A program made the position numbers and the translations under genes. Below the pieces are notes generated by a model, which was not told the DNA's origin, did not search any database, and saw only the letters and a program-made list of their open reading frames with translations. Source: a virus. From it: 64,000 nt of DNA. Shown piece after piece: positions 15,850-24,488 of the stretch (within the stretch, counting starts at the first letter, position 1; each line of letters begins with the position of its first letter). The stretch lies in the IMG/VR virus record IMGVR_UViG_3300037961_006825, positions 1-64,000 of that record. One strand, given 5' to 3'.

Positions 15850-16469
15850 GTTACGATTCAGTTACAGAATTATTTTTAGAAAAATATGAAGGTATTAAAC
15901 CAGTTAAATTACCTTATGCGCTTGATGCTTTAGAGCCTTATATAGATGCTGAAACGATGAATTTACATTTTAATAAACACTATAAAGGTTACGTTAAAAA
16001 ATTAAATGCAGCTTTACCAGCTACAAATAAACAAGATTTATTATCAATTATTAAAAAAGCTAAATCTAAAAAAGATGCTATTCGTAACAATGCTGGCGGT
16101 GCTTATAATCATCAGTTATTTTGGTTTATGATGTCTCCAGATAGAAAACCTATCTCAGGTGAAATAAAAGATCTTATTGAAAAACAATATAAAAGTTTCG
16201 ATAACTTTAAAGCTAAATTCGTTGAAGAAGCTTTAGCCCATTTCGGGTCAGGTTGGTTATGGTTAGTTAAAAAAGGAAATAAACTTGAAATGATATCTAC
16301 AGATAATCAAGATAATCCTTTAATGACTTCTGATGTAACTATCCTTTTAGGAGTAGATGTTTGGGAGCATGCTTATTACAAAAAGTATGGACCAAATAGA
16401 GAAAAATATCTTAAGCAATTTTTAAAAATTGTAAATTGGGATTATTGTAATCAGCAATTAACTCAATAA
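15846..16469 (+). CDS. Superoxide dismutase, Mn-type
   Basis: Fe/Mn-family superoxide dismutase, disproportionating superoxide to H2O2 and O2. All four metal ligands are visible: H41 (NLHFNKH), H89 (GGAYNHQLFW), D171 and H175 (GVDVWEHAYY). G85 and Q155 (STDNQDNPLM) are at the positions that distinguish Mn from Fe enzymes, favouring Mn. The core begins at residue 20 (VKLPYALDALEPYIDAETM); residues 1-19 (MSYDSVTELFLEKYEG...) are an extra leader. Last gene of the Nudix operon, overlapping by 4 bases. Phage-borne SODs are rare. Cytoplasmic or packaged (inference). Confidence 0.95.
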   Translation: MSYDSVTELFLEKYEGIKPVKLPYALDALEPYIDAETMNLHFNKHYKGYVKKLNAALPATNKQDLLSIIKKAKSKKDAIRNNAGGAYNHQLFWFMMSPDRKPISGEIKDLIEKQYKSFDNFKAKFVEEALAHFGSGWLWLVKKGNKLEMISTDNQDNPLMTSDVTILLGVDVWEHAYYKKYGPNREKYLKQFLKIVNWDYCNQQLTQ

Positions 16470-17203
16470 TCAAATGAAGGTGTTGAATTATTGTAATCAT
16501 TAATTAAAGCAATAATATCATTTTTCATATAGTTAACACTAATAGGTCTCCATATATCATATAACTGACTATCGTCTGTATTCGCAAATTGTTTAGATTT
16601 ATCTTTATAAAATATTACACAACCTGCGCATTTTTTATTAGTTGCTTTTTCATACAAATAAGCATACATTGATAATTGTAAAGCGTATGTATTAAATTCA
16701 CAAACCGTAAGATGACATAAAGGCCCTAACATATAGTCATTAAACGTACTAGTATAATTAAAACGTTTATTAGTTTTAAAATCTCCTATAAAAAATCTAT
16801 CTTTATTTTCATAAATTAAATCTGCAGTACCAGCAATAAAATTATCTAAATCAAATAGTTGTTCTTCAGATTTAAATTCTCCGTAACCTCTAAATAGAGA
16901 TTTAGCCCACATATCATAAGACTTATATAATGTTGAATATTCATCTTCTTCTTTACCTTCAACGAGATAATCTTCCATTACTTTATGTATTGATGTACCG
17001 TAATCACAAGCTCTATTTTTTTCTTGCTCCCACATATCAAGTACAAACTCAACATCTAAACCTTCTCGATTAGCAACTCTCGTTGCATTTTCCATTTTAT
17101 CGAAAACAGGTTTATATTTACCCAACAATGTAGTAACTGAAATTAGTTCTTTACCGGTTTTCTCACAAGTATATCTATGCTTTACAGGATCAAATTTAAC
17201 CAT
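16463..17203 (-). CDS. PD-(D/E)XK family nuclease
   Basis: 246 residues. Core motif GTADLIYENKDRFFIGDFKTNK provides the catalytic Asp and D-x-K of the RecB/Cas4-like PD-(D/E)XK nucleases. The C-terminal YALQLSMYAYLYEKA helix carries the Q-x3-Y motif of that subgroup. The Cys residues near C197 and C212 are too few for a clear Fe-S cluster. Probably an exonuclease in DNA processing or host DNA breakdown. Transcribed from a strong promoter divergent from the P-loop kinase gene. Confidence 0.85.
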   Translation of the reverse strand: MVKFDPVKHRYTCEKTGKELISVTTLLGKYKPVFDKMENATRVANREGLDVEFVLDMWEQEKNRACDYGTSIHKVMEDYLVEGKEEDEYSTLYKSYDMWAKSLFRGYGEFKSEEQLFDLDNFIAGTADLIYENKDRFFIGDFKTNKRFNYTSTFNDYMLGPLCHLTVCEFNTYALQLSMYAYLYEKATNKKCAGCVIFYKDKSKQFANTDDSQLYDIWRPISVNYMKNDIIALINDYNNSTPSFDY

Positions 17204-17209
17204 AAGACT

Positions 17210-17253
17210 ATTATAGTATAAAAACTTGATATATCAAGATAATATATTAAAAT
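17210..17253. promoter_or_regulatory. Divergent host-type promoters sharing a palindromic -35
   Basis: Perfect 14-bp palindrome CTTGATATATCAAG (17225-17238) supplies a TTGATA -35 to both strands. Minus: TTGATA at 17232-17237, 16 bases, TATAAT at 17210-17215, 6 bases to ATG 17203. Plus: TTGATA at 17226-17231, 16 bases, TAAAAT at 17248-17253, 6 bases to ATG 17260. Confidence 0.8.
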
Positions 17254-17259
17254 ATATAT

Positions 17260-18054
17260 ATGAGAATAGCAATCTGTGGAACAGCAAATATGGGTAAGAG
17301 TACCCTTATTAATGATTTTATAAAAGCATTTCCGACTTATGAAGCGGATATTGAAACGTATCGAAAAAAAATAGTTGATGAGGAATTACCTCATAGTAAA
17401 GAAACAAATAAAGATACGCAATGGAAAGTTCTTAATCATATGATTGATAGACTACAGAGTTATTCAAAAGATGACCATGTAATCTTTGACAGATGCCCGT
17501 TAGATAATTTAGTTTATTCATTATGGTCATTAGAAAAAGGAGCAAGTGATATTGATGATGACTTTATTTCTAAGTGTTTACCTTTAGTTAGAGAAAGTAT
17601 GAGTCATTTAGATATTATATTTTTCTTACCTATCAGCAAATATAATAAAATGACAATTGAAAGTGATGGTATGAGAGAAACTGATACTAAATATATTGCT
17701 GAAATAGATGCATTTTTTAAAGTTATTCAAAGGCATTATAATGAAAATCCTCAAGAAAATCCTTTCTTTCCAAGAGATGATATGCCAGGATTTATTGAAA
17801 TTTTTGGAAATAGAGAAGAACGTATTGCAATGATTAAACTATACGTTGATGTAGAAGGTGATCTCATAGGCGGTAACGATGAAGATTTAGCTAATTTATT
17901 AGCTCAAAGTGCAGGTGGGGTAGGTCTCGATGAAACTACAAATGCTATGGAAAATTTAATTAAAGCGCAAAAAGAAGCTGATAAAACTGAAAAAGAAGTA
18001 AAAGTACAATTACAGGATATTAAAAACTTCTTAAAAGATGGCGGTAAAATTTAA
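17260..18054 (+). CDS. P-loop kinase-like NTPase (AAA_28/NadR-kinase type)
   Basis: 264 residues. Walker A GTANMGKST at 7-15 and the FDRCPLDNLVYSLW block are typical of the AAA_28/NadR-like kinases that phosphorylate nucleotides or nucleosides. The C-terminal 60 residues are an acidic then coiled-coil tail absent from the shorter relative at 46788. Substrate unknown; deoxynucleotide salvage is plausible. Strong leaderless-type promoter shared with the nuclease gene. Confidence 0.82.
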   Translation: MRIAICGTANMGKSTLINDFIKAFPTYEADIETYRKKIVDEELPHSKETNKDTQWKVLNHMIDRLQSYSKDDHVIFDRCPLDNLVYSLWSLEKGASDIDDDFISKCLPLVRESMSHLDIIFFLPISKYNKMTIESDGMRETDTKYIAEIDAFFKVIQRHYNENPQENPFFPRDDMPGFIEIFGNREERIAMIKLYVDVEGDLIGGNDEDLANLLAQSAGGVGLDETTNAMENLIKAQKEADKTEKEVKVQLQDIKNFLKDGGKI

Positions 18055-18602
18055 AGAACCGGTCCAGCACTTAACATTATATAATATTGTCTTCTAACAC
18101 CACCATTTAATATTTCAATAGGTAATAGCGAAGGATTAAAAGTAGTCAACTTATGATTAGGAAATCCAAGTTCCTCATCACCATTATTAGCTGTAACTGA
18201 GTGAGTATACATTTCAAATTCTTTTACCATAGCTATATTTTGACCAGGAAAGTCTGGCATACCAGATACAAATGCTGTTGTAGTATTTGGTTCTACAGCT
18301 AAAACTGGGTTAAAAAGTGGTGTCTGATCATTAGGTTGCGCGCATATAGCAACTGTAAATGTATTATCAAGGATTGCAGCTGGTTTAAAAAAGGTATCAC
18401 TAACTATAGATGATATTCCTCTTATTCTTGTATCGTAACTAGAGAAAGCTACTGCAAATGTAGTGTTCTCTAAACCAATAACGAAGTTATCAAAATCTAA
18501 TGTTGCAGTTGAGTTAGGAGTTTGAATTAATAATAAATCTCCCGTGTTAACTTCGTTAATAAGAGGTAACTGTTTTATACTTATATCTTGTGTTGACATC
18601 AT
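18051..18602 (-). CDS. Putative virion-associated protein
   Basis: 183 residues, soluble and beta-rich. The start ISIKQLPLINEVNTGDLLLIQTPN resembles N-termini of structural proteins in marine myoviruses. No enzymatic motif. Two adjacent ATGs exist (18602 and 18599); the second is 6 bases from the late-type box AATAAATA, matching the spacing elsewhere, so 18599 is the likelier start. Overlaps the previous gene's end by 4 bases, convergently. Confidence 0.65.
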   Translation of the reverse strand: MMSTQDISIKQLPLINEVNTGDLLLIQTPNSTATLDFDNFVIGLENTTFAVAFSSYDTRIRGISSIVSDTFFKPAAILDNTFTVAICAQPNDQTPLFNPVLAVEPNTTTAFVSGMPDFPGQNIAMVKEFEMYTHSVTANNGDEELGFPNHKLTTFNPSLLPIEILNGGVRRQYYIMLSAGPVL

Positions 18603-18620
18603 AATTATTTATTATAAAAT
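18593..18620 (+). promoter_or_regulatory. Strong host-type promoter of the glycan operon
   Basis: Consensus TTGACA (18593-18598), 16 bases, TAAAAT (18615-18620), 6 bases to ATG 18627. The -35 lies within the first codons of the opposite-strand gene. Confidence 0.8.
18606..18613 (-). promoter_or_regulatory. Late-type box AATAAATA
   Basis: Minus-strand box 6 bases from ATG 18599, interleaved with the early promoter of the glycan operon on the other strand. Confidence 0.5.
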
Positions 18621-18626
18621 ATATAT

Positions 18627-19460
18627 ATGTCAAAGATTGGATTAGGAATAGTTACCTGTGACCGACCAGATTTTTTATCAAAATGTATAGAAGGCATTGA
18701 TCTTGACCTATTTCATCGTCGCGTTATAGTAAATGACGGTAAAATGCCAGTAAAACATAATCGTTTTAATATTATTAATAATGAAGAAAATTTAGGGGTT
18801 GGCAAGTCAAAAAATAAAATATTACAAGATTTATACAATAATGATTGCGATTATATCTTTTTACTTGAAGATGATATGATTGTACACGACAATATAGTAT
18901 TTCAAAAGTATATAGATGCATCTAAAAGATCAGGTATACAACATTTCAATTACGGTCCTGGCTCTCCATTCAATAGAAAACAAAATGTAGCTTTTGATTT
19001 GCATAATCGACATGAATTAGATCAGCATTCTGATCCTGTACCACGAAAAATTATTGATTATGGTAATAATGTAAAGGTTTCACTTTTTACCCATACAGTT
19101 GCAATGTTTTCGTTTTTTACGCGTAAGTGTATAGAAGAATGTGGATATTTAGATGAAGATTTTTATAACGCGTGGGAGCATGTAGATCATACTTATAGAA
19201 TAGCAAAAGCTGGGTTACACCCTCCATTTTGGTGGTTTGCTGATATTTATAATAGTCACGATTTAATTAGTGAAGCTCCGCAAGCAATTGATAAATCCTC
19301 TATTGCAGAAAATAAAGAACAGTGGGAAAAAAACGTTTTTGGTGGTATAGAAATATATAAAAAGAAACATGGACATGTACCTAATCAACCTCCTTTAGTT
19401 AATGAATCTGAAATACCAAGTATTTTAAAGGAAATAAAAAATAAATATGCAACAAGATAA
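18627..19460 (+). CDS. Family 2-type glycosyltransferase
   Basis: 277 residues with a GT-A fold pattern: GLGIVTCDRPDFL start, nucleotide-sugar region NLGVGKSKNKIL, metal-binding EDD in IFLLEDDMIV (about 85) and a late acidic/His region AWEHVDHTYRI. Donor and acceptor unknown. First gene of a surface-glycan cassette running to 28382; overlaps the next by 14 bases. Confidence 0.87.
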   Translation: MSKIGLGIVTCDRPDFLSKCIEGIDLDLFHRRVIVNDGKMPVKHNRFNIINNEENLGVGKSKNKILQDLYNNDCDYIFLLEDDMIVHDNIVFQKYIDASKRSGIQHFNYGPGSPFNRKQNVAFDLHNRHELDQHSDPVPRKIIDYGNNVKVSLFTHTVAMFSFFTRKCIEECGYLDEDFYNAWEHVDHTYRIAKAGLHPPFWWFADIYNSHDLISEAPQAIDKSSIAENKEQWEKNVFGGIEIYKKKHGHVPNQPPLVNESEIPSILKEIKNKYATR

Positions 19461-20367
19461 ACCAAAAGATCCTTCTATTAGTATTGTAATGACTCATTTT
19501 AATAGAGCTCATCTATTAGAAAGAACATTACATACTTTCACGTATAATAAAACAAGAGATTTTGAAATAGTTATTGTAGATGATGCAAGTGAGACTGATG
19601 AGTGGGAAAAGTTAATAAATTTAATTAGTGAATATAAACAACATTTTAAGTTTAGAGTTTTTAGAATTAGAGAAAATAGTAAGTGGTATTCCAATCCATG
19701 TATACCTTTTAATATTGCATTAAAACAGGCTAAAGGTAAAATTATTATAATACAGAATCCAGAATGTTTACATGTTGGCAATATTATTGATTATGTGCAT
19801 AAACGACTTGATGCATTTGATTCCGACGAAGCTATTCCACATAGAAAATTTATGTCTTTTGCTTGTTATAATATTGATAAGAATCAAACCGAGTCATTAG
19901 CTCCTAACCCTACACCAGAAGAGGTTTTAAAAACTATTAACCCGGTAAATAATAATCCTATTACACATTGTGAAGAACCGGGTTGGTATGATCATTCTAA
20001 ATATAGACCTTTAGCATATCATTGGTGCAATGCAATAGCAAATGAAGATTTTAAAAAATTAAAATATTTCGATGAGAGATATGCTTTTGGTACAGCTTAT
20101 GATGATGATGAATTAGCATGGAGAGTTAAAAAACTATTATACTCATATAATGAAGGTATTAATAATCCTTTAGTAGTGCATCAATGGCACGGTTTGGGTA
20201 ATTATTATAAAAATCCTAATCAAGCAGAAAATCAAATGAAACAAGATTACAATCACAAGTTTTATGAAACAATTACTAAAAGTGAACAAAGAGGAAAATA
20301 TAATCCTGATAATATAAGAAATGATTTATCTGAAAAAGTAGAATATGATATAGTATCAGGTGTATAA
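19447..20367 (+). CDS. Family 2 glycosyltransferase
   Basis: 306 residues. GT2 start SISIVMTHFNRAHLLERTL and VIVDDASETDEW are clear. The usual DxD position reads IIIQNPEC, so the metal site is unusual, but the C-terminal AYDDDELAWRV has the acidic catalytic motif. Adds a sugar in the same glycan pathway as its neighbours; specificity unknown. Confidence 0.9.
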   Translation: MQQDKPKDPSISIVMTHFNRAHLLERTLHTFTYNKTRDFEIVIVDDASETDEWEKLINLISEYKQHFKFRVFRIRENSKWYSNPCIPFNIALKQAKGKIIIIQNPECLHVGNIIDYVHKRLDAFDSDEAIPHRKFMSFACYNIDKNQTESLAPNPTPEEVLKTINPVNNNPITHCEEPGWYDHSKYRPLAYHWCNAIANEDFKKLKYFDERYAFGTAYDDDELAWRVKKLLYSYNEGINNPLVVHQWHGLGNYYKNPNQAENQMKQDYNHKFYETITKSEQRGKYNPDNIRNDLSEKVEYDIVSGV

Positions 20368-20370
20368 ATT

Positions 20371-21420
20371 ATGAAAAAAACAATAGTTACAGTTACAGGT
20401 ATTAGACCAGACTTTATACGTATGTCAGAAGTTTTTAAAAAACTTGATAAAGATTTTAATCATATATTAGTACACACAGGTCAGCATTATGATAAACTTC
20501 TTTCAGATGTATTTTTTGATGAACTTGATATAAGAAAACCTGATTATAATTTAAAGATTGGAAAACCGGGCGCTGAACATTTTCACCAATCAGCAGATTT
20601 ATCTGTTAAATTAATTGAATTACTAAGAAAGATAGGTAATGTAGATTGTGTAGTATTTTTAGGTGATTCAAATTCTGTATGTATAGCTCCTCAACTTAAA
20701 AAGGAAGGTTATAAAATAGCTCATATAGAAGCAGGTATGAGATCATATGATAAAAGAATGCTCGAGGAAGTTAATCGAGTAGTTTGCGATCATTGTAGCG
20801 ATTTTCTTTTCGTGTATCATGATAATTATAAAATAAAACTTTTCTATGAAAAAATAAATGAGCATATCTATACAGTGGGGAATACTATTGTTGAAGTTTT
20901 GAAAAAAGTTCATAAAAATAAGAAAAAGAAAACTTCTGATTATATCATTCTTGATATACATAGACCAGAGAATTTTAAATATAGAGATAGACTTATACAT
21001 ATATTAGATTTTGCAGATAATTTTAATTTACCGGTAAAGTTTTTAAACTTTAAACGAACTATGCAATATATAAAAGATTTTGAAATAGATATGAGTCTAT
21101 ATAAAAATATAAAAATTATTGATTTATTATCATATAAAAAATTTATTGATTTGCAGTATAATGCATATTGTATAATTAGTGATTCTGGTACAGCTCAAGA
21201 AGAACCGGCACTACTTAAAACTCCTGTTATAGTACCTAGAGATTATGCTGAAAGACCTGAATCAGTTGAATATGGATGTTCAATTGAAGTTAATGCTAAT
21301 AAAATTATACAGGTAGAAGCAGCAAAAAGTTTTATTGAAAATTATAACCCTAATATTGAATGGTTAGGAAATGGAAACACTAGTCAATTAATAGTAAATA
21401 AATTAAAAGAAATTTTATGA
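20371..21420 (+). CDS. wecB: UDP-N-acetylglucosamine 2-epimerase
   Basis: 349 residues, WecB/NeuC-type epimerase making UDP-ManNAc (or releasing ManNAc). Motifs: VTGIRPDFIRMSEV, LVHTGQHYDKLLSD, VVFLGDSNSV, HIEAGMRSYD, EVNRVVCDH and the C-terminal SDSGTAQEEPALLKTPVI. Catalytic acidic and histidine residues appear kept. ManNAc supply would feed surface polysaccharide or sialic-acid-type glycans. ATG follows the previous stop by 3 bases. Confidence 0.93.
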   Translation: MKKTIVTVTGIRPDFIRMSEVFKKLDKDFNHILVHTGQHYDKLLSDVFFDELDIRKPDYNLKIGKPGAEHFHQSADLSVKLIELLRKIGNVDCVVFLGDSNSVCIAPQLKKEGYKIAHIEAGMRSYDKRMLEEVNRVVCDHCSDFLFVYHDNYKIKLFYEKINEHIYTVGNTIVEVLKKVHKNKKKKTSDYIILDIHRPENFKYRDRLIHILDFADNFNLPVKFLNFKRTMQYIKDFEIDMSLYKNIKIIDLLSYKKFIDLQYNAYCIISDSGTAQEEPALLKTPVIVPRDYAERPESVEYGCSIEVNANKIIQVEAAKSFIENYNPNIEWLGNGNTSQLIVNKLKEIL

Positions 21421-22208
21421 ATAGAAAAAAGATAATAGGCTTCGGTCAGATGAGAAATGAGAGCGAGAATGGTAACCTAGAAAATTGGTTTAAATGTATG
21501 GAGCCTTGTGATCATATCTATATTTTTGATCAAGCGAGTACAGATAATAGTAAAGAAATCTATGAAAAATATAAAGATAGAACTACTGTTATATATAGTC
21601 CGACTAATAGATTTACCGAAGAACTATTATGTAAAGATGAATTATATAGATTAATGTTAAAGGAACATCCTGATGTAGATTGGGTATTATGGTTAGATGG
21701 GGATCTATTACTTGATGGAAGATTATTAGTAGATGATAATCTACAAAAATTATGTCATAAACTTGATGAAGCGAAAGTAGACCTTCCTTGTTTTGGTCAT
21801 TATAATTTATGGAGATCAGATAAATGGTATAGGAAAGATAATGCTTACCATGATTTACATATGCATTGGTTCCCTTTATGGGGTCAACCGCAAAATAAAT
21901 GGTTTGATAGACAACCTGGATTACATCACGGACAAGTACCTCAAGGTACAACTAAACATGCACAGGTTGATGTTAACGTGATTCATTTCGGGTTTAAAAA
22001 TGAAGAAAAAATTGTTAATAAATATTTACACTATAAAAGTTTAGGGCAATCTGGATGGGCATTAGATAGATTAGTTGACGAAAGTACACTAGATGTCGGT
22101 GAAGTCCCGAGTCATATATATCCGAAATGGTTTAAAATAGAAGACGATCAATCACCTTTAAATAAACCAAAATTAATAGATAAATACAAAGAAAAAATAT
22201 TTAGTTAA
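21417..22208 (+). CDS. Glycosyltransferase, family 2-like
   Basis: 263 residues. GFGQMRNESENGNLENWFK and YIFDQASTDNSKEI are the nucleotide-binding start; LWLDGDLLLDG (about 98) carries DGD in place of DxD. Rich in Trp, His and Tyr in the acceptor half. ATG overlaps the epimerase stop (ATGA). Likely same glycan pathway. Confidence 0.85.
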   Translation: MNRKKIIGFGQMRNESENGNLENWFKCMEPCDHIYIFDQASTDNSKEIYEKYKDRTTVIYSPTNRFTEELLCKDELYRLMLKEHPDVDWVLWLDGDLLLDGRLLVDDNLQKLCHKLDEAKVDLPCFGHYNLWRSDKWYRKDNAYHDLHMHWFPLWGQPQNKWFDRQPGLHHGQVPQGTTKHAQVDVNVIHFGFKNEEKIVNKYLHYKSLGQSGWALDRLVDESTLDVGEVPSHIYPKWFKIEDDQSPLNKPKLIDKYKEKIFS

Positions 22209-22210
22209 TT

Positions 22211-23707
22211 ATGAATATTACTACTTTAGGTCATGCAGGTCTATGGATAGAAACAAAAGATCTTAAAGTTTTATGCGATCCATGGCATTTTAAAAACCCA
22301 GCTTTTTTTAATACCTGGCATGTTTATCCGGATAATAGTAACGTAGATTGGGATCATATACTTGAAAAAACCGATATTGTTTTTGTATCTCATGTACATA
22401 AAGATCATTTTGATGAAAAAATATTAACTGATTTATTAGAAAAAAATAATGACGTAAAAGTATTATTACCAGATTTTAGATTCTGCGAACTTAAAAAAGA
22501 TTTCGAAAAAATTGGATATAAAAATTTTATTATAAAAGAATACAAAAAGGGAGATACCACAATAGTAACGTATCCGTCTGAAACTATCGATAGGGAAAGA
22601 GAAGATAGTAGTATTTGTGTAAATGATGGTAGTAAAACTTTTTTAAATTTTAATGATTCTACTATAACCCCTGAACATAAAGATAATATAATAAAAAGAT
22701 TCAAAAAAATTGACTGGGCTGCTGGTCAATTTTCCGGAGCTAACTGGTGGCCTTCATGTTATGAATATAATGAAGATAAAAAACTTGAATTAATTTTATC
22801 ATATAAAAAACGCAAGATTGATCATTATAAAAGAATGATTGATTATTTAGGGGTTAAAAAAATGATACCAATAGCTGGACCTCCTTGTTTTCTTCAAAAT
22901 AATTTAAATGAATTAAACTATAGAGAAAATAAGAAAAGTATATTTTTTGATAATTGGGATGTACCTGAATTTAATTTAATGAAACAAGTATATAGAACAT
23001 TACCTGGTGATAGATATACTTTTTCATCCATAAAAGATATTAAAGATAGACCATTCGATAAAGAGGAATTTATTAAAAATAATTTATACGATTTTAATTA
23101 TGATGTATCAAACGATGAAATAAAAAAAATTGATAAAAAAATATTTTCTTTATTTAGCGATTTATTATCAAATAATACCTGGTTAAGCAAGTATATTAAA
23201 TGTAAAATTTACTTAAATGTAGAAAATTATAAAACTTTTTGTTTAGATTTTAAAAATGCAAAAGTATCTACAGAAGACGAAATTATTAAAAAAGGAATTT
23301 ATTATATTATAAATTTTAAACAAAAAGTAATTTACGATTTACTTTTTAAAAATATAACTGATTGGGAAGAAGCATTTTTAAGTTGTACATGTACATTTGA
23401 AAGAAAACCTGATTTATATAATCCATGGATATTATCATTTTTTAGAAATCTTAATAATGATAGATTACAAAAAATATATGAAATAACCCAATCCAGTGAA
23501 GTATTAGAAGGTAAAATGATAGTTGGTGATTATGAGGTAAATAGGTATTGCCCTCATCAACAATATGATTTAATGTATCATAGTAAAATAGATCTTGAAA
23601 ATGGGACTATACAGTGTTTAGGACACGGTTGGAAATGGGACTTAGAAACCTGTGAAGGTATAAATTGTGCTGCAAAAATTATTTGTAATAGAATAATACG
23701 TAAGTAA
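22211..23707 (+). CDS. Metallo-beta-lactamase fold protein fused to a Rieske domain
   Basis: 498 residues. The N-terminal half is a UlaG-like MBL fold: GHAGLWIETKDLKVLCDPW, then metal motif SHVHKDHFD (about 59-67). The C-terminus is a Rieske [2Fe-2S] site: CPH near 448-450 and CLGH near 470-473, followed by GWKWDLETCEG. The same two modules occur in CMP-N-acetylneuraminate hydroxylase (CMAH), there with the Rieske part first. A mono-oxygenase or hydroxylase acting on a sugar nucleotide is plausible given the flanking epimerase and glycosyltransferases. Substrate unproven. Confidence 0.88.
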   Translation: MNITTLGHAGLWIETKDLKVLCDPWHFKNPAFFNTWHVYPDNSNVDWDHILEKTDIVFVSHVHKDHFDEKILTDLLEKNNDVKVLLPDFRFCELKKDFEKIGYKNFIIKEYKKGDTTIVTYPSETIDREREDSSICVNDGSKTFLNFNDSTITPEHKDNIIKRFKKIDWAAGQFSGANWWPSCYEYNEDKKLELILSYKKRKIDHYKRMIDYLGVKKMIPIAGPPCFLQNNLNELNYRENKKSIFFDNWDVPEFNLMKQVYRTLPGDRYTFSSIKDIKDRPFDKEEFIKNNLYDFNYDVSNDEIKKIDKKIFSLFSDLLSNNTWLSKYIKCKIYLNVENYKTFCLDFKNAKVSTEDEIIKKGIYYIINFKQKVIYDLLFKNITDWEEAFLSCTCTFERKPDLYNPWILSFFRNLNNDRLQKIYEITQSSEVLEGKMIVGDYEVNRYCPHQQYDLMYHSKIDLENGTIQCLGHGWKWDLETCEGINCAAKIICNRIIRK

Positions 23708-23727
23708 TTGATCTTCAATTTTTAGTT

Positions 23728-23735
23728 TTTAAATA
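23728..23735 (+). promoter_or_regulatory. Late-type box TTTAAATA
   Basis: Ends 6 bases before ATG 23742, in a 34-base gap inside the glycan cassette. A weaker match, but at standard spacing. Confidence 0.35.
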
Positions 23736-23741
23736 ATAGTA

Positions 23742-24488
23742 ATGATAAAGAAAAACGTTGAAATAATTACCTTAATTTATAAAAGTGTAGACTATTTACG
23801 TTTCATTGTTGAACAAATGAAATCAGATAGATGCAAAGCAGAAGGTTGGGATGTAGGTATAAGAGTTGTAGCTAATGATGCAACGCCTGAAGTTTTAGAT
23901 GAACTTAAAAAATTAGATATACCTTATACTATTCATAATAACTTTTGGACTAATGAATTTTATCTTAATAAAGTATATAGAGCATATAATTATGCAGTAA
24001 TAACTAGTGAGTATGATAATGTAGTTTTAATTAATTCAGATTATGTTATCGGTGAAAACTTTTTAACTAATTTATTAAAACATCACGATGGGGTAAATAT
24101 ACCTTGTGGTAGACTTATTGAAAGTGGTAAGATGCCTTCAGGTGAAAATGCTATTAATATGGGTCAGAATGATTTTGGTAGATCTCCAAAAAATATTGAT
24201 AAAGAAGGTTTTGACAACTGGGTTAAAAATAATGCAGAAGATAAAACTTTACCAGGTGGGTTGTTTATGCCAGTTGTATTAGAAAGAAAAACATTTATCG
24301 ACAGTTGCATGTACCCTTTAGGTAATATATATCATAACGGTATAGGTACTGCAAACTTTGGTGGAAAATATGTGCAGTCAGGTGATGATTTTTATTTTAA
24401 AAGAGTTTTAGCTAAAAGAGGTATGAAACATATAACTGTTTGCGATTCATGCGTCTATCACATTATAGAGGGTGAAAAAGACGAATAA
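23742..24488 (+). CDS. Glycosyltransferase-like protein (GT-A)
   Basis: 248 residues. Start VEIITLIYKSVDYLRFIVEQM and VVLINSDYVIG (in place of DxD) are GT2-like, and the late AKRGMKHITVCDSCVYHI segment fits a catalytic C-terminus. Weaker match than its neighbours, but the context supports glycan assembly. Confidence 0.78.
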   Translation: MIKKNVEIITLIYKSVDYLRFIVEQMKSDRCKAEGWDVGIRVVANDATPEVLDELKKLDIPYTIHNNFWTNEFYLNKVYRAYNYAVITSEYDNVVLINSDYVIGENFLTNLLKHHDGVNIPCGRLIESGKMPSGENAINMGQNDFGRSPKNIDKEGFDNWVKNNAEDKTLPGGLFMPVVLERKTFIDSCMYPLGNIYHNGIGTANFGGKYVQSGDDFYFKRVLAKRGMKHITVCDSCVYHIIEGEKDE

